Under the pieces are notes generated by a model, which made no database searches, was not told the origin of the DNA, and was given only the letters and a program-made list of their open reading frames with translations. A stretch of 64,000 nt of DNA, from positions 124,001 through 188,000 of the forward strand of contig NZ_JRQQ01000008.1 of assembly GCF_001625325.1 (NCBI RefSeq), given 5' to 3'. Numbering within the stretch: position 1 is the first letter of the stretch; each line of letters opens with the position of its first letter. A program made the translations under genes and the position numbers. The DNA comes from Croceicoccus estronivorus (GTDB lineage: Bacteria; Pseudomonadota; Alphaproteobacteria; Sphingomonadales; Sphingomonadaceae). Shown here one piece after another: positions 55,779-64,000 of the stretch.

Positions 55779-56315
55779 TATGAATTCTCCAGGCGCGCGG
55801 TCGGTCAGGAGCCCTTTGGTGGGCTATGTCGTGTGCGGCGCGCGCAATTGTAGGTAATCCACGAGCCGCCCGGCATTGGCGGGGCCGGCTGTTGGAAAGG
55901 GGGAACGTGCCGGCTCGCTGTTGCAGGCCGGGAAAGCGAAATGTGTCTGCCCTCAAGAGATCGCGCGGGCCCATGTCAATTTCGTGGGTGCTGCGCGCGG
56001 CCCGAGCCGCCGCGGAAACAGCGCCGAAGGCGGGCTGTTGCGGTCGGTGTTGGAGCGGGCTTCTCATTCGGGCGTCAACCTGTGTGGAACCGAACTTCTT
56101 GTAGGAGGTCCGGTTTCTGTGGCGGGGCAGACTGCTGCCATGGTTCCGAAAATGTTTCACTTAGCGCGACATCATATGTCCCAAGCGATCCCGGAAAGGC
56201 TGGCCTGCCCCGTAACATCATAGCTAGCACCGGTGCGGCAACTGGGCAACCATATTGCGGAATAAGGCGAAATCGCTCTTGTTCTTCCGACGTCGAGGCT
56301 CATAACGCTGTTTCG
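55779..56315. other. Intergenic region between rne and amidase gene
   Basis: A 537-base gap between divergent genes. It should contain the rne leader and both promoters. The nearest structure to rne is AGCCC-TTTGGT-GGGCT (55810-55825), a small hairpin in the rne leader; RNase E genes often carry long 5' untranslated regions used in autoregulation. Open frames here are Arg- and Cys-rich and look accidental. No definite promoter or small RNA could be identified by eye. Confidence 0.5.
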
Positions 56316-57185
56316 ATGTCTCCTCGGGTGCAACTCTGGTTGGCCGTATTCGTTACGGTCGCTTCTATTGCGGGGCTAGGTGCATTTATCGTCGAAACGA
56401 TCCTGACGCATCCTGGGCATGGTTACGCCGTTCGCCTCCAATTGCCCGCAGCGGGGCGCAAGATTGGCTTGCCCAAGATCGAGGGCCCGCAAGATGCCAG
56501 TCGCCCACTGGTGGTAATCGACGCGGGTCACGGTGGCCATGATCCGGGGGCGAGCGGCGCGGGCTATGAGGAAAAGGTGCTCACTCTGGGGCTTGCACAG
56601 GCATTGCGCGATCGCCTGTTGGCCGGAGGCGGGATTCGTGTGGCGATGACGCGTGACACCGACCAATTCCTTGCGTTGGCTGAACGGCGAAAGATCGCAA
56701 GAATATTGGGCGCTGGGCTGTTTATCTCGATTCACGCTGATTCTGCCGGTGAGAAAAGCGGTATTACCGGGGCGACAATTTATACGCTGTCGGCAAAAGC
56801 GTCAGATGAAACAGCAGCGCGTCTCGCCGCGCGTGAGAACCGTGCGGATCGGGTTAATGGAGTCGCCCTGGAAGGGCAAAGTGACGCTGTGAGCGCCATT
56901 CTGGTTGATTTGTCGCAACGTCGGGTACGTGAAGAATCTGCTGAATTGGCGCAACTCATCATTCGTGAAGGGGTTGGGCAGATGGATTTTCACACTACAC
57001 CCCGTCGTTCGGCCGCTTTTGCCGTCCTTAAGTCGGCGGACGTTCCGTCTGTCCTTTTTGAAGCGGGCTACATCACGAATCCCGAAGACGCGCGCCGTCT
57101 TGCGTCTAATTCCGGACGAGAGAGATTTGCGGAAGTCGTAGATCGGGCGGTTCGTGCTTATTTCGCGCGCCAGACGGGAGTGTGA
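56316..57185 (+). CDS. N-acetylmuramoyl-L-alanine amidase (AmiA/AmiC type)
   Basis: A 289-residue amidase that cleaves the peptide from peptidoglycan during cell separation. One N-terminal membrane segment (LWLAVFVTVASIAGLGAFIV, about 7-26) is a signal anchor. The Amidase_3 domain has Zn ligands and the catalytic Glu in VIDAGHGGHDPGASG (about 67-81), EEKVLTL, ISIHADSAGE and LFEAGYITNPED. Start ATG 56316 lacks a strong ribosome binding site; the frame is open to 55941 but the extra sequence is not protein-like. Confidence 0.92.
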   Translation: MSPRVQLWLAVFVTVASIAGLGAFIVETILTHPGHGYAVRLQLPAAGRKIGLPKIEGPQDASRPLVVIDAGHGGHDPGASGAGYEEKVLTLGLAQALRDRLLAGGGIRVAMTRDTDQFLALAERRKIARILGAGLFISIHADSAGEKSGITGATIYTLSAKASDETAARLAARENRADRVNGVALEGQSDAVSAILVDLSQRRVREESAELAQLIIREGVGQMDFHTTPRRSAAFAVLKSADVPSVLFEAGYITNPEDARRLASNSGRERFAEVVDRAVRAYFARQTGV

Positions 57186-57243
57186 CCTGTCATACGCTTC
57201 CTACTGGCATCGCGCGAAGAGGGCGTGCTAAGGGCGGCGCACG

Positions 57244-59757
57244 ATGGCCGACGAGAGCAATTCCGATACTGTCCGATACCGGATCCGCCGCGACGCTACT
57301 GGCGTATTTCATTGGATCAGGGAAAGGTGGCGCAACAATCGGTTATTCCGCTGGGCAGCGATAGCTGTCGCTGCTTTTCTGGCTTTATGGCTGCTCGTCT
57401 GGGTGACATTGTCACGCAACCTGCCTGACGCAGAAATGCTATTGGACTATCAGCCGCCGTTGCCGACAATGGTGCGCGGCATCGACGGCGAAATTGTGGA
57501 TTCTTACGCGCGTGAACGGCGTGTCCAATTGCAATTCGTCGATTTCCCACGGCCCTTGATCAATGCGTTTCTTTCTGCCGAGGACAAGACCTTCTGGACG
57601 CATGGAGGTATAGACTACACCGGTTTTGCCGGCGCCGTGGTCGATTATGTCAGCAAGCTTGGCTCGGGACAGCGGGCCAAGGGTGGATCGACCATTACGC
57701 AGCAGGTAGCGAAAAACATCCTCGTTGGTGACGAATATTCGATTACCCGCAAGCTCAAGGAAATGATCCTTGCACGCAGAATCGAAGGCGTGCTGACAAA
57801 GCAGCAGATACTCGAGCTTTACCTGAATGAAATTCCGCTCGGGCGCCAAAGCTTTGGGGTACAGGCAGCGGCAAGAGCCTATTTCGACAAGGATGTCGGT
57901 GATCTCGATTTGCACGAGGCAGCCTTTCTGGCAATCCTGCCCAAGGCCCCCGAGAGATATGGTCGGGCGAAATATGCAGATCTGGCTTTGCAGCGCCGGA
58001 ATTTTGTCCTTGACCAGATGGTCGATAACAAATTCGTTTCACGACAAGAGGCTGACGCAGCCAAGGCAAAACCTTTGGACGTGCTTCCGCGCCGTGCCTC
58101 GGGTAAGACGGTGGATGCAGGATACTTCCTTGAAGAGGTGCGTCGTCAACTAATAGACCGATATGGTGAAAAGGCGGAGGATGGCCCGCATAGCGTCTAT
58201 GCTGGCGGATTGTGGGTACGCACCTCTTTGGATCCGCAATTGCAAACCGCCGCGCGTAATGCGTTACGTACGGGATTGCTGCGTTTCCATGGCTCGCGCG
58301 GGTGGACTGGTCCGGTCGCGAAGATCAATCTGGATGCAGGCAACTGGCAGAGTCAGCTCATCAGTTCCTATCTCGGCATCAATTACAAAGACTGGCGCGT
58401 CGGCGTCGTTACTGCCCGCAGCGGGAAATCTGCGAGAATTGGCTTCACAGATGGGAACGAATTCCCTCTGACGAATCTGCCGGACGCCTTGCGCGCGGGT
58501 GACGTGGTTGTCGCTTCTCCTGATGGGAATGGATACAAGGTCCGGACAATTCCCGAAATTTCCGGAGGCTTTGTCGCTGAAGAACCTCATACGGGACGAA
58601 TATTGGCAATGCAGGGAGGATTCGACTCCCGCCTTGGCGCGTTCAACCGTGCGACCCAGGCACTTCGCCAGCCCGGCTCCACTATCAAACCCTTTGTCTA
58701 TGCCACTGGTCTCGATTTTGGGCTGACCCCGGCATCCATGGTGATGGATGGGCCCTTTTGTGTCTATCAGGGCGCAAAGCTGGGGGAGAAGTGCTTTCGG
58801 AATTTCGGGGGTGGCGGAAGTGGCGAACACACGATGCGATGGGGGCTGGAACAGTCACGTAACCTGATGACTGTTCACATCGCCAATGATGCGGGGATGG
58901 AGAATGTCACGCGTACTTTCCAGAAAGTGGGGATAGGCGAATACAAGCCGTACCTGTCTTTCGCGTTGGGTGCCGGTGAAACTACCGTGCAGAGAATGGT
59001 CAACGCCTATGCGGCGCTCGCCAATCAGGGGCGCCAGTTCAATTCCACGCTCATTGATTATGTGCAGGATCGTAACGGCAAGGTGATCTGGCGCGCGGAC
59101 AACCGTAAATGCAATAGTTGCAACATGGCAGAGTGGGATGGAAAGCCCATGCCGCGCCTTGCTGAGCGGGGCAAGCAGGTGCTCGATCCCCGGACGGCAT
59201 ATCAGGTGATCCATATGCTGGAAGGCGTGGTGCAGCGGGGTACTGCGGTTGTTCTACGCGATCTTGACCTGCCTCTTTTCGGCAAGACGGGAACGACTTC
59301 AGGGCCGACGGATGTGTGGTTCGTCGGCGGATCACCTGATATCGTCGCGGGGGTTTACATGGGTTATGACAAGCCGCGTAGCCTTGGGGGATATGCGCAG
59401 GGCGGGCGTCATGCTGCCCCCATATTCAAGCAGTTCGTGCAAGCCACTCGCAAGCGTTGGAGCGACGAGCCATTCCCGGCGCCGACCGGTGTCCGCATGG
59501 TTCGGATCGACAGGCGGACGGGTAAACGTGTTTTTGATGGCTGGCCAACAGACGATCCCAAAGCCGCAATCATCTGGGAAGCTTTCAAACCGGATACCGA
59601 GCCAAGCCGCAGTACCCGGCAAGACGAAATCGATGCCATGCGTCAGGAGATCATGGATCTTTTGCGACGAGGGCGCGAAGCTGAAGAGCAGCGCAAGGCA
59701 GGCGGAAATGCGGGGCAACCAGGCAATTTCGCGGAAGAGCAGGGAGGAGTGTACTGA
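57244..59757 (+). CDS. mrcA: Penicillin-binding protein 1A (bifunctional)
   Basis: An 837-residue bifunctional transglycosylase/transpeptidase. TM segment near 37-57. Transglycosylase (about 75-245): SAEDKTFWTHGGID with the catalytic Glu near 113, GGSTITQQVAKNILVGD. Transpeptidase: LRQPGSTIKPFVYATGLD (Ser nucleophile near residue 479), the SxN-like region SRNLMTV and KTGTTSGPTDVWF (about 680). C-terminal tail is charged. AAGGG precedes the start. Lies 58 bases after the amidase gene, so both may be in one transcript for cell wall growth. Confidence 0.96.
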   Translation: MADESNSDTVRYRIRRDATGVFHWIRERWRNNRLFRWAAIAVAAFLALWLLVWVTLSRNLPDAEMLLDYQPPLPTMVRGIDGEIVDSYARERRVQLQFVDFPRPLINAFLSAEDKTFWTHGGIDYTGFAGAVVDYVSKLGSGQRAKGGSTITQQVAKNILVGDEYSITRKLKEMILARRIEGVLTKQQILELYLNEIPLGRQSFGVQAAARAYFDKDVGDLDLHEAAFLAILPKAPERYGRAKYADLALQRRNFVLDQMVDNKFVSRQEADAAKAKPLDVLPRRASGKTVDAGYFLEEVRRQLIDRYGEKAEDGPHSVYAGGLWVRTSLDPQLQTAARNALRTGLLRFHGSRGWTGPVAKINLDAGNWQSQLISSYLGINYKDWRVGVVTARSGKSARIGFTDGNEFPLTNLPDALRAGDVVVASPDGNGYKVRTIPEISGGFVAEEPHTGRILAMQGGFDSRLGAFNRATQALRQPGSTIKPFVYATGLDFGLTPASMVMDGPFCVYQGAKLGEKCFRNFGGGGSGEHTMRWGLEQSRNLMTVHIANDAGMENVTRTFQKVGIGEYKPYLSFALGAGETTVQRMVNAYAALANQGRQFNSTLIDYVQDRNGKVIWRADNRKCNSCNMAEWDGKPMPRLAERGKQVLDPRTAYQVIHMLEGVVQRGTAVVLRDLDLPLFGKTGTTSGPTDVWFVGGSPDIVAGVYMGYDKPRSLGGYAQGGRHAAPIFKQFVQATRKRWSDEPFPAPTGVRMVRIDRRTGKRVFDGWPTDDPKAAIIWEAFKPDTEPSRSTRQDEIDAMRQEIMDLLRRGREAEEQRKAGGNAGQPGNFAEEQGGVY

Positions 59758-59801
59758 CAGCGGTGCTGGACAGGAGGGGGAGTAAGGCCCATCATGCAAG
59801 A

Positions 59802-60338
59802 ATGAGATCTCTGCTTGCATTTGCATTCGCCGTCATGGCTTTTGGTACCTCTGCGTCGGCAGCTTTGCCGGTTGGAGCCAAGGCGCCTGAATTTTCCACC
59901 AAAGGCGCATTGGCGGGTAAGGACTTTGCTTTCGATCTTGAACGCGCCCTGGATGAGGGGCCGGTGGTATTATACTTCTACCCAAAGGCGTTTACTCAGG
60001 GGTGCACGTTGGAAGCCCATGCCTTCGCTGAGGCTATGCCTGATTTCAAAGCCGCAGGTGCACAGGTAGTTGGGCTTTCAGCTGACGATCTGCCGACCTT
60101 GCGTAAATTCTCAACGGAGGAATGTAGAGATGCATTTCCTGTTGCGACTGCAAGTCCAGCTGTAATCAAGGCCTATGATGTCGCACTCGTCAGAAAAGAC
60201 GGGGATACGGGCCTGACAGACCGGACTTCATACGTTGTCGGACGGAACGGACGGATTGTTATGGTCCATTCCGAAATGGATTGGCGCAAGCATGTTCAAC
60301 TGACGCTTGCCACTGTGAAAAAGCTCGCCGGCAAATAG
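59802..60338 (+). CDS. Exported peroxiredoxin (AhpC/TSA, BCP-like)
   Basis: A 178-residue peroxiredoxin with a signal peptide (about 1-20, LLAFAFAVMAFGTSASA), so predicted periplasmic. The peroxidatic Cys is in AFTQGCTLEAHAF (near residue 68), and a second Cys in STEECRDAFPV may resolve it. The family sequence AQVVGLSADDLPTLRKFS follows. Start ATG 59802, 44 bases past mrcA; GTG 59763 in frame is less likely. Confidence 0.88.
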   Translation: MRSLLAFAFAVMAFGTSASAALPVGAKAPEFSTKGALAGKDFAFDLERALDEGPVVLYFYPKAFTQGCTLEAHAFAEAMPDFKAAGAQVVGLSADDLPTLRKFSTEECRDAFPVATASPAVIKAYDVALVRKDGDTGLTDRTSYVVGRNGRIVMVHSEMDWRKHVQLTLATVKKLAGK

Positions 60339-60450
60339 GCGCTTGCATCGCCGTGCGGTGGCGGGCAGGGGCACAAGCCGTTCCCCCACTTTCGCAAATC
60401 TTGTCCGTCAGCTAAATGGGCGGGCCCCGAAATTACGGAGTTAAAGTCAC

Positions 60451-61578
60451 ATGCGTGCCGAAGGGCAGGCCCATATTGATCGCATCGAAGCTGCGCTGGC
60501 GCTGGTGCGCCGGTCGTTGGACTGGGATCGTGCCTTGCGCCGGCTCGATGAGCTGAATGCGCGAGTTGAAGACCCCACTCTATGGGATGACCCCAAGCGG
60601 GCGGAAGCGATCATGCGGGAACGCCGCCGTCTCGAATCTGCGATCGGTACCGTCAATGAAATCAGCCAAGAAATGGCCGATGCGATCGAATTCGTTGAAA
60701 TGGGTGAAGTCGAAGGCGATGATGCCGTAGCCGACGAGGGCGTGGCCACATTGGGCGAACTTGCCAGGCGTGCCGATGCCGACAAAGTTCAGGCCCTGCT
60801 TTCTGGTGAGGCCGATGCGAATGATACCTACCTGGAAATTCATGCAGGTGCGGGAGGCACGGAAAGCCAGGACTGGGCCGAAATGCTTCAGCGCATGTAT
60901 ACTCGCTGGGCGGAACGCCGCGGTTATAAGGTCGAACTGGTGGACTATCACGCTGGCGAACAGGCCGGAATCAAGTCGGCTACGCTCTTGGTGAAAGGCG
61001 AAAATGCATATGGCTACGCCAAGACCGAAAGCGGTGTTCATCGGCTTGTGCGCATCAGCCCCTATGACAGTTCTGCCCGGCGACACACCAGTTTCAGTTC
61101 GGTCTGGGTCTATCCTGTCATCGACGATGACATCGATATAGAAATAAACCCGGCCGACCTTAGGATTGATACCTATCGCGCTTCAGGCGCGGGGGGGCAG
61201 CACGTTAATACCACCGATTCTGCTGTCCGTATCACTCACGTTCCAAGCGGGATTATCGTTGCGAGTCAGATTGACCGTTCGCAGCACAAGAACCGCGATA
61301 TCGCCATGAACATGCTCAAGGCGCGCCTTTTCGAAGCGGAAATGCGGAAACGTGAAGAGGCCGCAAGTGCGGAGCATGCATCTAAGACCGATATTGGCTG
61401 GGGCCATCAGATCCGCTCTTACGTTTTGCAGCCATATCAGATGGTCAAAGACTTGCGGACGGGGGTAACCTCAACCAGCCCAAGTGATGTACTTGACGGC
61501 GATCTTGATGAATTCATGGCTGCCGCGCTCTCGCAACGCGTGACTGGCGAACAGGTCGAGGTTGAGGACGTAGAGTGA
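60451..61578 (+). CDS. prfB: Peptide chain release factor 2
   Basis: A 375-residue release factor that reads UGA and UAA. The catalytic GGQ motif is in [20 protein letters not shown] (near residue 249). The codon-recognition tripeptide position reads [18 protein letters not shown] where E. coli has SPF. There is no in-frame stop near codon 26 and no frameshift is needed, unlike in E. coli. GGAG precedes the start. Coupled by GTGA to the next gene. Confidence 0.95.
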   Translation: MRAEGQAHIDRIEAALALVRRSLDWDRALRRLDELNARVEDPTLWDDPKRAEAIMRERRRLESAIGTVNEISQEMADAIEFVEMGEVEGDDAVADEGVATLGELARRADADKVQALLSGEADANDTYLEIHAGAGGTESQDWAEMLQRMYTRWAERRGYKVELVDYHAGEQAGIKSATLLVKGENAYGYAKTESGVHRLVRISPYDSSARRHTSFSSVWVYPVIDDDIDIEINPADLRIDTYRASGAGGQHVNTTDSAVRITHVPSGIIVASQIDRSQHKNRDIAMNMLKARLFEAEMRKREEAASAEHASKTDIGWGHQIRSYVLQPYQMVKDLRTGVTSTSPSDVLDGDLDEFMAAALSQRVTGEQVEVEDVE

Positions 61579-62318
61579 AACAGGCGCGCGCCTTTTGCGT
61601 CTTGGCCCTGTTCTCGCTGGCAGCCTGCCAGCCGGGGCGAGCCGATGCCGACAGGCCGGAAACGGCGCGCGATTTTCCGCGGGCCGATCGCCCGATCTCT
61701 CAAGTTGCGGGTAATAGCATCAGTTCCGAACAGGCGCGCGATGATCGGAGCGAGGCGCGGACTGTGATGGATCTTGCGCAAATCCGGCACGGAATGAGCG
61801 TGGCGGATATCGGGGCAGGTGAAGGATATTATACCGTACGTCTTGCTGAAAGGGTTGGGCGGCGAGGACGCGTGCTCGGGCAAGACATCGACCCCAGTGC
61901 TCTCAAGAAGCTGGGCGCGCGTGTCGAACGGGAACGCTTGGACAATGTGTCCATCAAGCTGGGTGCGCCTGACGATCCGCATCTGCCTGAAGACAGTTTC
62001 GACCGCGTATTTCTTGTCCACATGTACCACGAAGTTGCAGAACCATATGCATTCTTGTGGCGTTTGCGGCCGGCCTTGCGTGAGGGCGGGCAGGTGATTG
62101 TTGTAGATGTTGATCGACCAACCGATCAACACGGGATCAACCCACACTTGCTATTCTGCGAGTTCACAAGTGTGGGCTTTCGTCTGGTTGAATTTGTCCG
62201 TAAGCCGGAACTGGCGGGTTATTACGCTCAGTTTGAAGCGGCGGGTACGCGTCCTGCTCCACAAGAAATCAGGCCGTGCCGCCAGTCAAGTGAAACGCAT
62301 AAAGATACAGCCGTCTGA
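61575..62318 (+). CDS. SAM-dependent methyltransferase with lipoprotein-type signal
   Basis: A 247-residue class I methyltransferase. SAM motifs: [20 protein letters not shown] (about 76-95), then [19 protein letters not shown]. The N-terminus [18 protein letters not shown] is a lipobox-like signal with Cys18, so the protein seems to be lipid-anchored and exported. Start GTG 61575 overlaps prfB as GTGA, with GAGGACG as ribosome binding site. Location and function are uncertain: SAM is not usually in the periplasm. Confidence 0.82.
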   Translation: MKQARAFCVLALFSLAACQPGRADADRPETARDFPRADRPISQVAGNSISSEQARDDRSEARTVMDLAQIRHGMSVADIGAGEGYYTVRLAERVGRRGRVLGQDIDPSALKKLGARVERERLDNVSIKLGAPDDPHLPEDSFDRVFLVHMYHEVAEPYAFLWRLRPALREGGQVIVVDVDRPTDQHGINPHLLFCEFTSVGFRLVEFVRKPELAGYYAQFEAAGTRPAPQEIRPCRQSSETHKDTAV

Positions 62319-62344
62319 AACGGCTTGTTTTGTTAGGAAAGAGA

Positions 62345-63751
62345 ATGTCATTCAAGGGGTTGCAGCCAATTCTCTATCGCGGTCGCGAGGTTTGGCCATT
62401 GGTCGAAGGCGGCAAGGGTGTGTCGGCAACCAACCATGCTAGCTCGGGGGCCTGGGCTGCGGCAGGTGGTATCGGCACTGTCAGTGCGGTCAACGCCGAC
62501 AGCTATGATGCTGAGGGCAAGATCATCCCGCAGCTTTACGAGCAGATGACTCGGCGTGAACGCCACGAACAATTGATCCGCTATGCGATTGATGGCGGGA
62601 TCGAGCAGGTAAAGCGTGCGCACGACATTGCTGGTGGCAAAGGTGCGATCAATATCAATGTCCTTTGGGAAATGGGTGGGGCGCAGGCCGTACTCGAAGG
62701 GATTCTGGATAAGACCCGCGGACTGGTTACAGGTGTGACATGTGGCGCGGGCATGCCTTACAAGCTGGCCGAGATCGCAGCTCGCTATGACGTAGCATAT
62801 TTGCCCATTATCAGTTCCGCCCGGGCATTTCGTGCCCTGTGGAAGCGTGCCTACAGCAAGGTCGCGGAACTGATGGCGGCGGTTGTTTATGAGGACCCTT
62901 GGCTCGCAGGGGGGCACAACGGTTTGTCCAACGCTGAAGATCCGACCAAGCCGGAGGATCCTTACCCGCGCGTAAAGGCCTTGCGTGATACGATGCGGGC
63001 AGAAGGTATTCCGGACGACGTTCCCATCGTTATGGCAGGCGGAGTGTGGTTCCTGCGCGAATGGAACGATTGGATCGACAATCCAGAGCTTGGCTCGATC
63101 GTTTTCCAGTTCGGCACGCGTCCCTTGCTGACTAAAGAAAGTCCGATTCCGCAAGGCTGGAAGGATCGACTGCGCACGCTCGAACCCGGCGATGTCTTGT
63201 TGCATCGTTTTTCGCCGACAGGTTTTTATAGCTCGGCGGTTCGAAATCCATTCTTGCGTGATCTTGAAGCACGTAGCGAGCGCCAGATCCCTTATTCCCG
63301 CGTTGAGGCAGGTGAGCATACTGTGCAGCTCGATGTTGGGGTTAAGGGCAAGAATTTCTGGGTTGCGCCTGCGGATCTTGCCCGGGCGCGCAATTGGGTG
63401 GGGCAGGGCTTCACTGAAGCACTGCGTACACCGGATGATACAGTAGTTTTTGTTACTCCGGACGAGCGGACTGTTATCAGGGAAGATCAGGCTGCCTGTA
63501 TGGGCTGCCTCTCTCACTGCGGTTTTTCATCATGGAAAGATCATGATGATTATACAACTGGACGACTTGCTGATCCGCGCAGCTTTTGCATCCAGAAGAC
63601 GCTTCAGGACATCGCTCATGGCGATGATGTGGAGCGCAATCTCATGTTTGCGGGGCATGCTGCTTATCGCTTTAAGCAGGACCCGTTTTATTCCAATAAT
63701 TTCACACCCACGATCAAAGAACTGGTCGATCGTATCCTGACCGGGGACTGA
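62345..63751 (+). CDS. Nitropropane dioxygenase/YrpB-family FMN oxidoreductase
   Basis: A 468-residue TIM-barrel flavin enzyme of the 2-nitropropane dioxygenase/nitronate monooxygenase family. Motifs: AAAGGIGTVSAVNADSYD (about 35-52), INVLWEMGGAQAVLEGILD, GVTCGAGMPYKLAEIAARY and PIVMAGGVWFLREW. A cysteine pair ACMGCLSHCGFSSW (about 384-397) is an unusual feature of this longer subgroup and may hold a metal. Start ATG 62345 preceded by AGGAAAGAG. Substrate unknown. Confidence 0.87.
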   Translation: MSFKGLQPILYRGREVWPLVEGGKGVSATNHASSGAWAAAGGIGTVSAVNADSYDAEGKIIPQLYEQMTRRERHEQLIRYAIDGGIEQVKRAHDIAGGKGAININVLWEMGGAQAVLEGILDKTRGLVTGVTCGAGMPYKLAEIAARYDVAYLPIISSARAFRALWKRAYSKVAELMAAVVYEDPWLAGGHNGLSNAEDPTKPEDPYPRVKALRDTMRAEGIPDDVPIVMAGGVWFLREWNDWIDNPELGSIVFQFGTRPLLTKESPIPQGWKDRLRTLEPGDVLLHRFSPTGFYSSAVRNPFLRDLEARSERQIPYSRVEAGEHTVQLDVGVKGKNFWVAPADLARARNWVGQGFTEALRTPDDTVVFVTPDERTVIREDQAACMGCLSHCGFSSWKDHDDYTTGRLADPRSFCIQKTLQDIAHGDDVERNLMFAGHAAYRFKQDPFYSNNFTPTIKELVDRILTGD

Positions 63752-63787
63752 TCGACAGAGATGTGAGCAAAAGGCAGGGGCGGCCGT

Positions 63788-63802
63788 AAGAGGCGGCCTC
63801 TT
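63788..63802 (+). terminator. Terminator downstream of the YrpB-like gene
   Basis: AAGAGG-CGG-CCTCTT forms a 6-bp stem with a three-base loop followed by TCCTTTGTG, 36 bases past the stop of the preceding gene. GGCCG/CGGCC can alternatively pair nearby (63782-63798). Confidence 0.5.
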
Positions 63803-63916
63803 CCTTTGTGATTCACCGCGCCCAAATGCTTTGGCGTTCAGATACTTGCGATCCTCATTCGCTAGAGTCACTCGAATCTTCTGCGGTGTATTCCGCAGAG
63901 GACAAAAAGAAGGCTT

Positions 63917-63947
63917 GCTGGGCCGGAGATAGCTCTACCGGCCCAGC
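63917..63947 (-). terminator. Strong intrinsic terminator on the minus strand
   Basis: GCTGGGCCGG and CCGGCCCAGC form a perfect 10-bp GC-rich stem with an 11-base loop. Reading the minus strand, the hairpin is followed by AAGCCTTCTTTTTGT, a T-rich tract. It would end transcription of the gene entering from the right edge. Confidence 0.75.
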
Positions 63948-63956
63948 CAAATACCT

Positions 63957-64000
63957 TCAGTCCATTTCCCAGGCCCGTTCGCCATGGCTTGCGATGTCTA
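63957..64000 (-). CDS. C-terminal end of an unidentified gene, partial
   Basis: On the minus strand the frame ends DIASHGERAWEMD with stop TGA at 63957-63959, ten bases before a strong minus-strand terminator. That placement is what supports a gene here; only 13 residues are visible, which is too little to name it. The 5' part lies outside the window. Confidence 0.4.
   Translation of the reverse strand, partial: DIASHGERAWEMD

Noticed and set aside
55826-56223. Small open frames in the rne-amidase gap
   Set aside because: Arg- and Gly-rich with no ribosome binding site; typical random frames in GC-rich DNA.
55941-56315. Upstream extension of the amidase frame
   Set aside because: The extra 125 codons are Arg/Cys-rich, and a normal signal anchor starts at ATG 56316.

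Overview
The window is a dense, high-GC bacterial chromosome segment with short intergenic gaps, many 1-11 base gene overlaps, and several GTG and TTG starts. Gene content points to an alphaproteobacterium of the Sphingomonadales (Erythrobacter/Sphingomonas/Novosphingobium-like). The indicators are an RNase E whose S1 domain is split by a long acidic insert, a release factor 2 with an SPY instead of SPF recognition tripeptide and no programmed frameshift, a single LolC/E-type permease beside LolD, the sdhB-zapE neighbourhood, and a full exosortase A (XrtA) exopolysaccharide locus. This placement is inferred from remembered family features; no search was run. No tRNA, rRNA, CRISPR array, insertion sequence or prophage was recognised.

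Left part (1-29968), mostly housekeeping. It opens with the 3' end of korA and korB, followed by a translationally coupled YdjM-like membrane protein and DNA photolyase, then a cyclopropane fatty acid synthase. A minus-strand block carries a PilZ protein, an SDR oxidoreductase, purF and a flavin reductase. Next come lolC/E-lolD, a small hypothetical gene and glutathione peroxidase, then a Yip1 protein diverging from dnaE. A PA0069-type radical SAM protein, a DUF2239 protein and a GIY-YIG protein follow. A minus-strand operon encodes a degenerate uracil-DNA-glycosylase-like protein, a lytic transglycosylase and MoaB. A plus-strand run ends this part: ETF-ubiquinone oxidoreductase, ispE, N-formylglutamate amidohydrolase, ilvD, a small lipoprotein, the NAD(P)HX repair enzyme and a TrmA-family RNA methyltransferase.

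Central part (29958-49804), an XrtA/PEP-CTERM-type exopolysaccharide locus. A minus-strand arm encodes a FemAB/BioF2-like acyltransferase, an acyl carrier protein and the exosortase-associated hydrolases 2 and 1. A plus-strand arm encodes an acyl-CoA ligase and a PLP-dependent decarboxylase. After a 390-base regulatory gap comes the main run: export lipoprotein, chain-length determinant, tyrosine autokinase, outer-membrane beta-barrel, AAA ATPase, polysaccharide deacetylase, FemAB protein, glycosyltransferase, exosortase A fused to EpsI, and an asparagine-synthase-like amidotransferase. Immediately after is an RpfF-type DSF synthase homologue with both catalytic glutamates. Together these predict synthesis, export and trimming of an exopolysaccharide, membrane processing of sorted proteins, and possibly a diffusible fatty-acid signal. 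No PEP-CTERM substrate, PrsK/PrsR regulator or RpfC/RpfG receptor lies in the window.

Right part (49810-64000). A minus-strand block carries pirin, ZapE, SdhB (without the other sdh genes) and RNase E. RNase E diverges, across a 537-base noncoding gap, from an N-acetylmuramoyl-alanine amidase and penicillin-binding protein 1A. Then follow an exported peroxiredoxin, release factor 2, a predicted lipoprotein methyltransferase and a nitropropane-dioxygenase-family protein. The right edge holds a strong minus-strand terminator and the last codons of an unidentified minus-strand gene.
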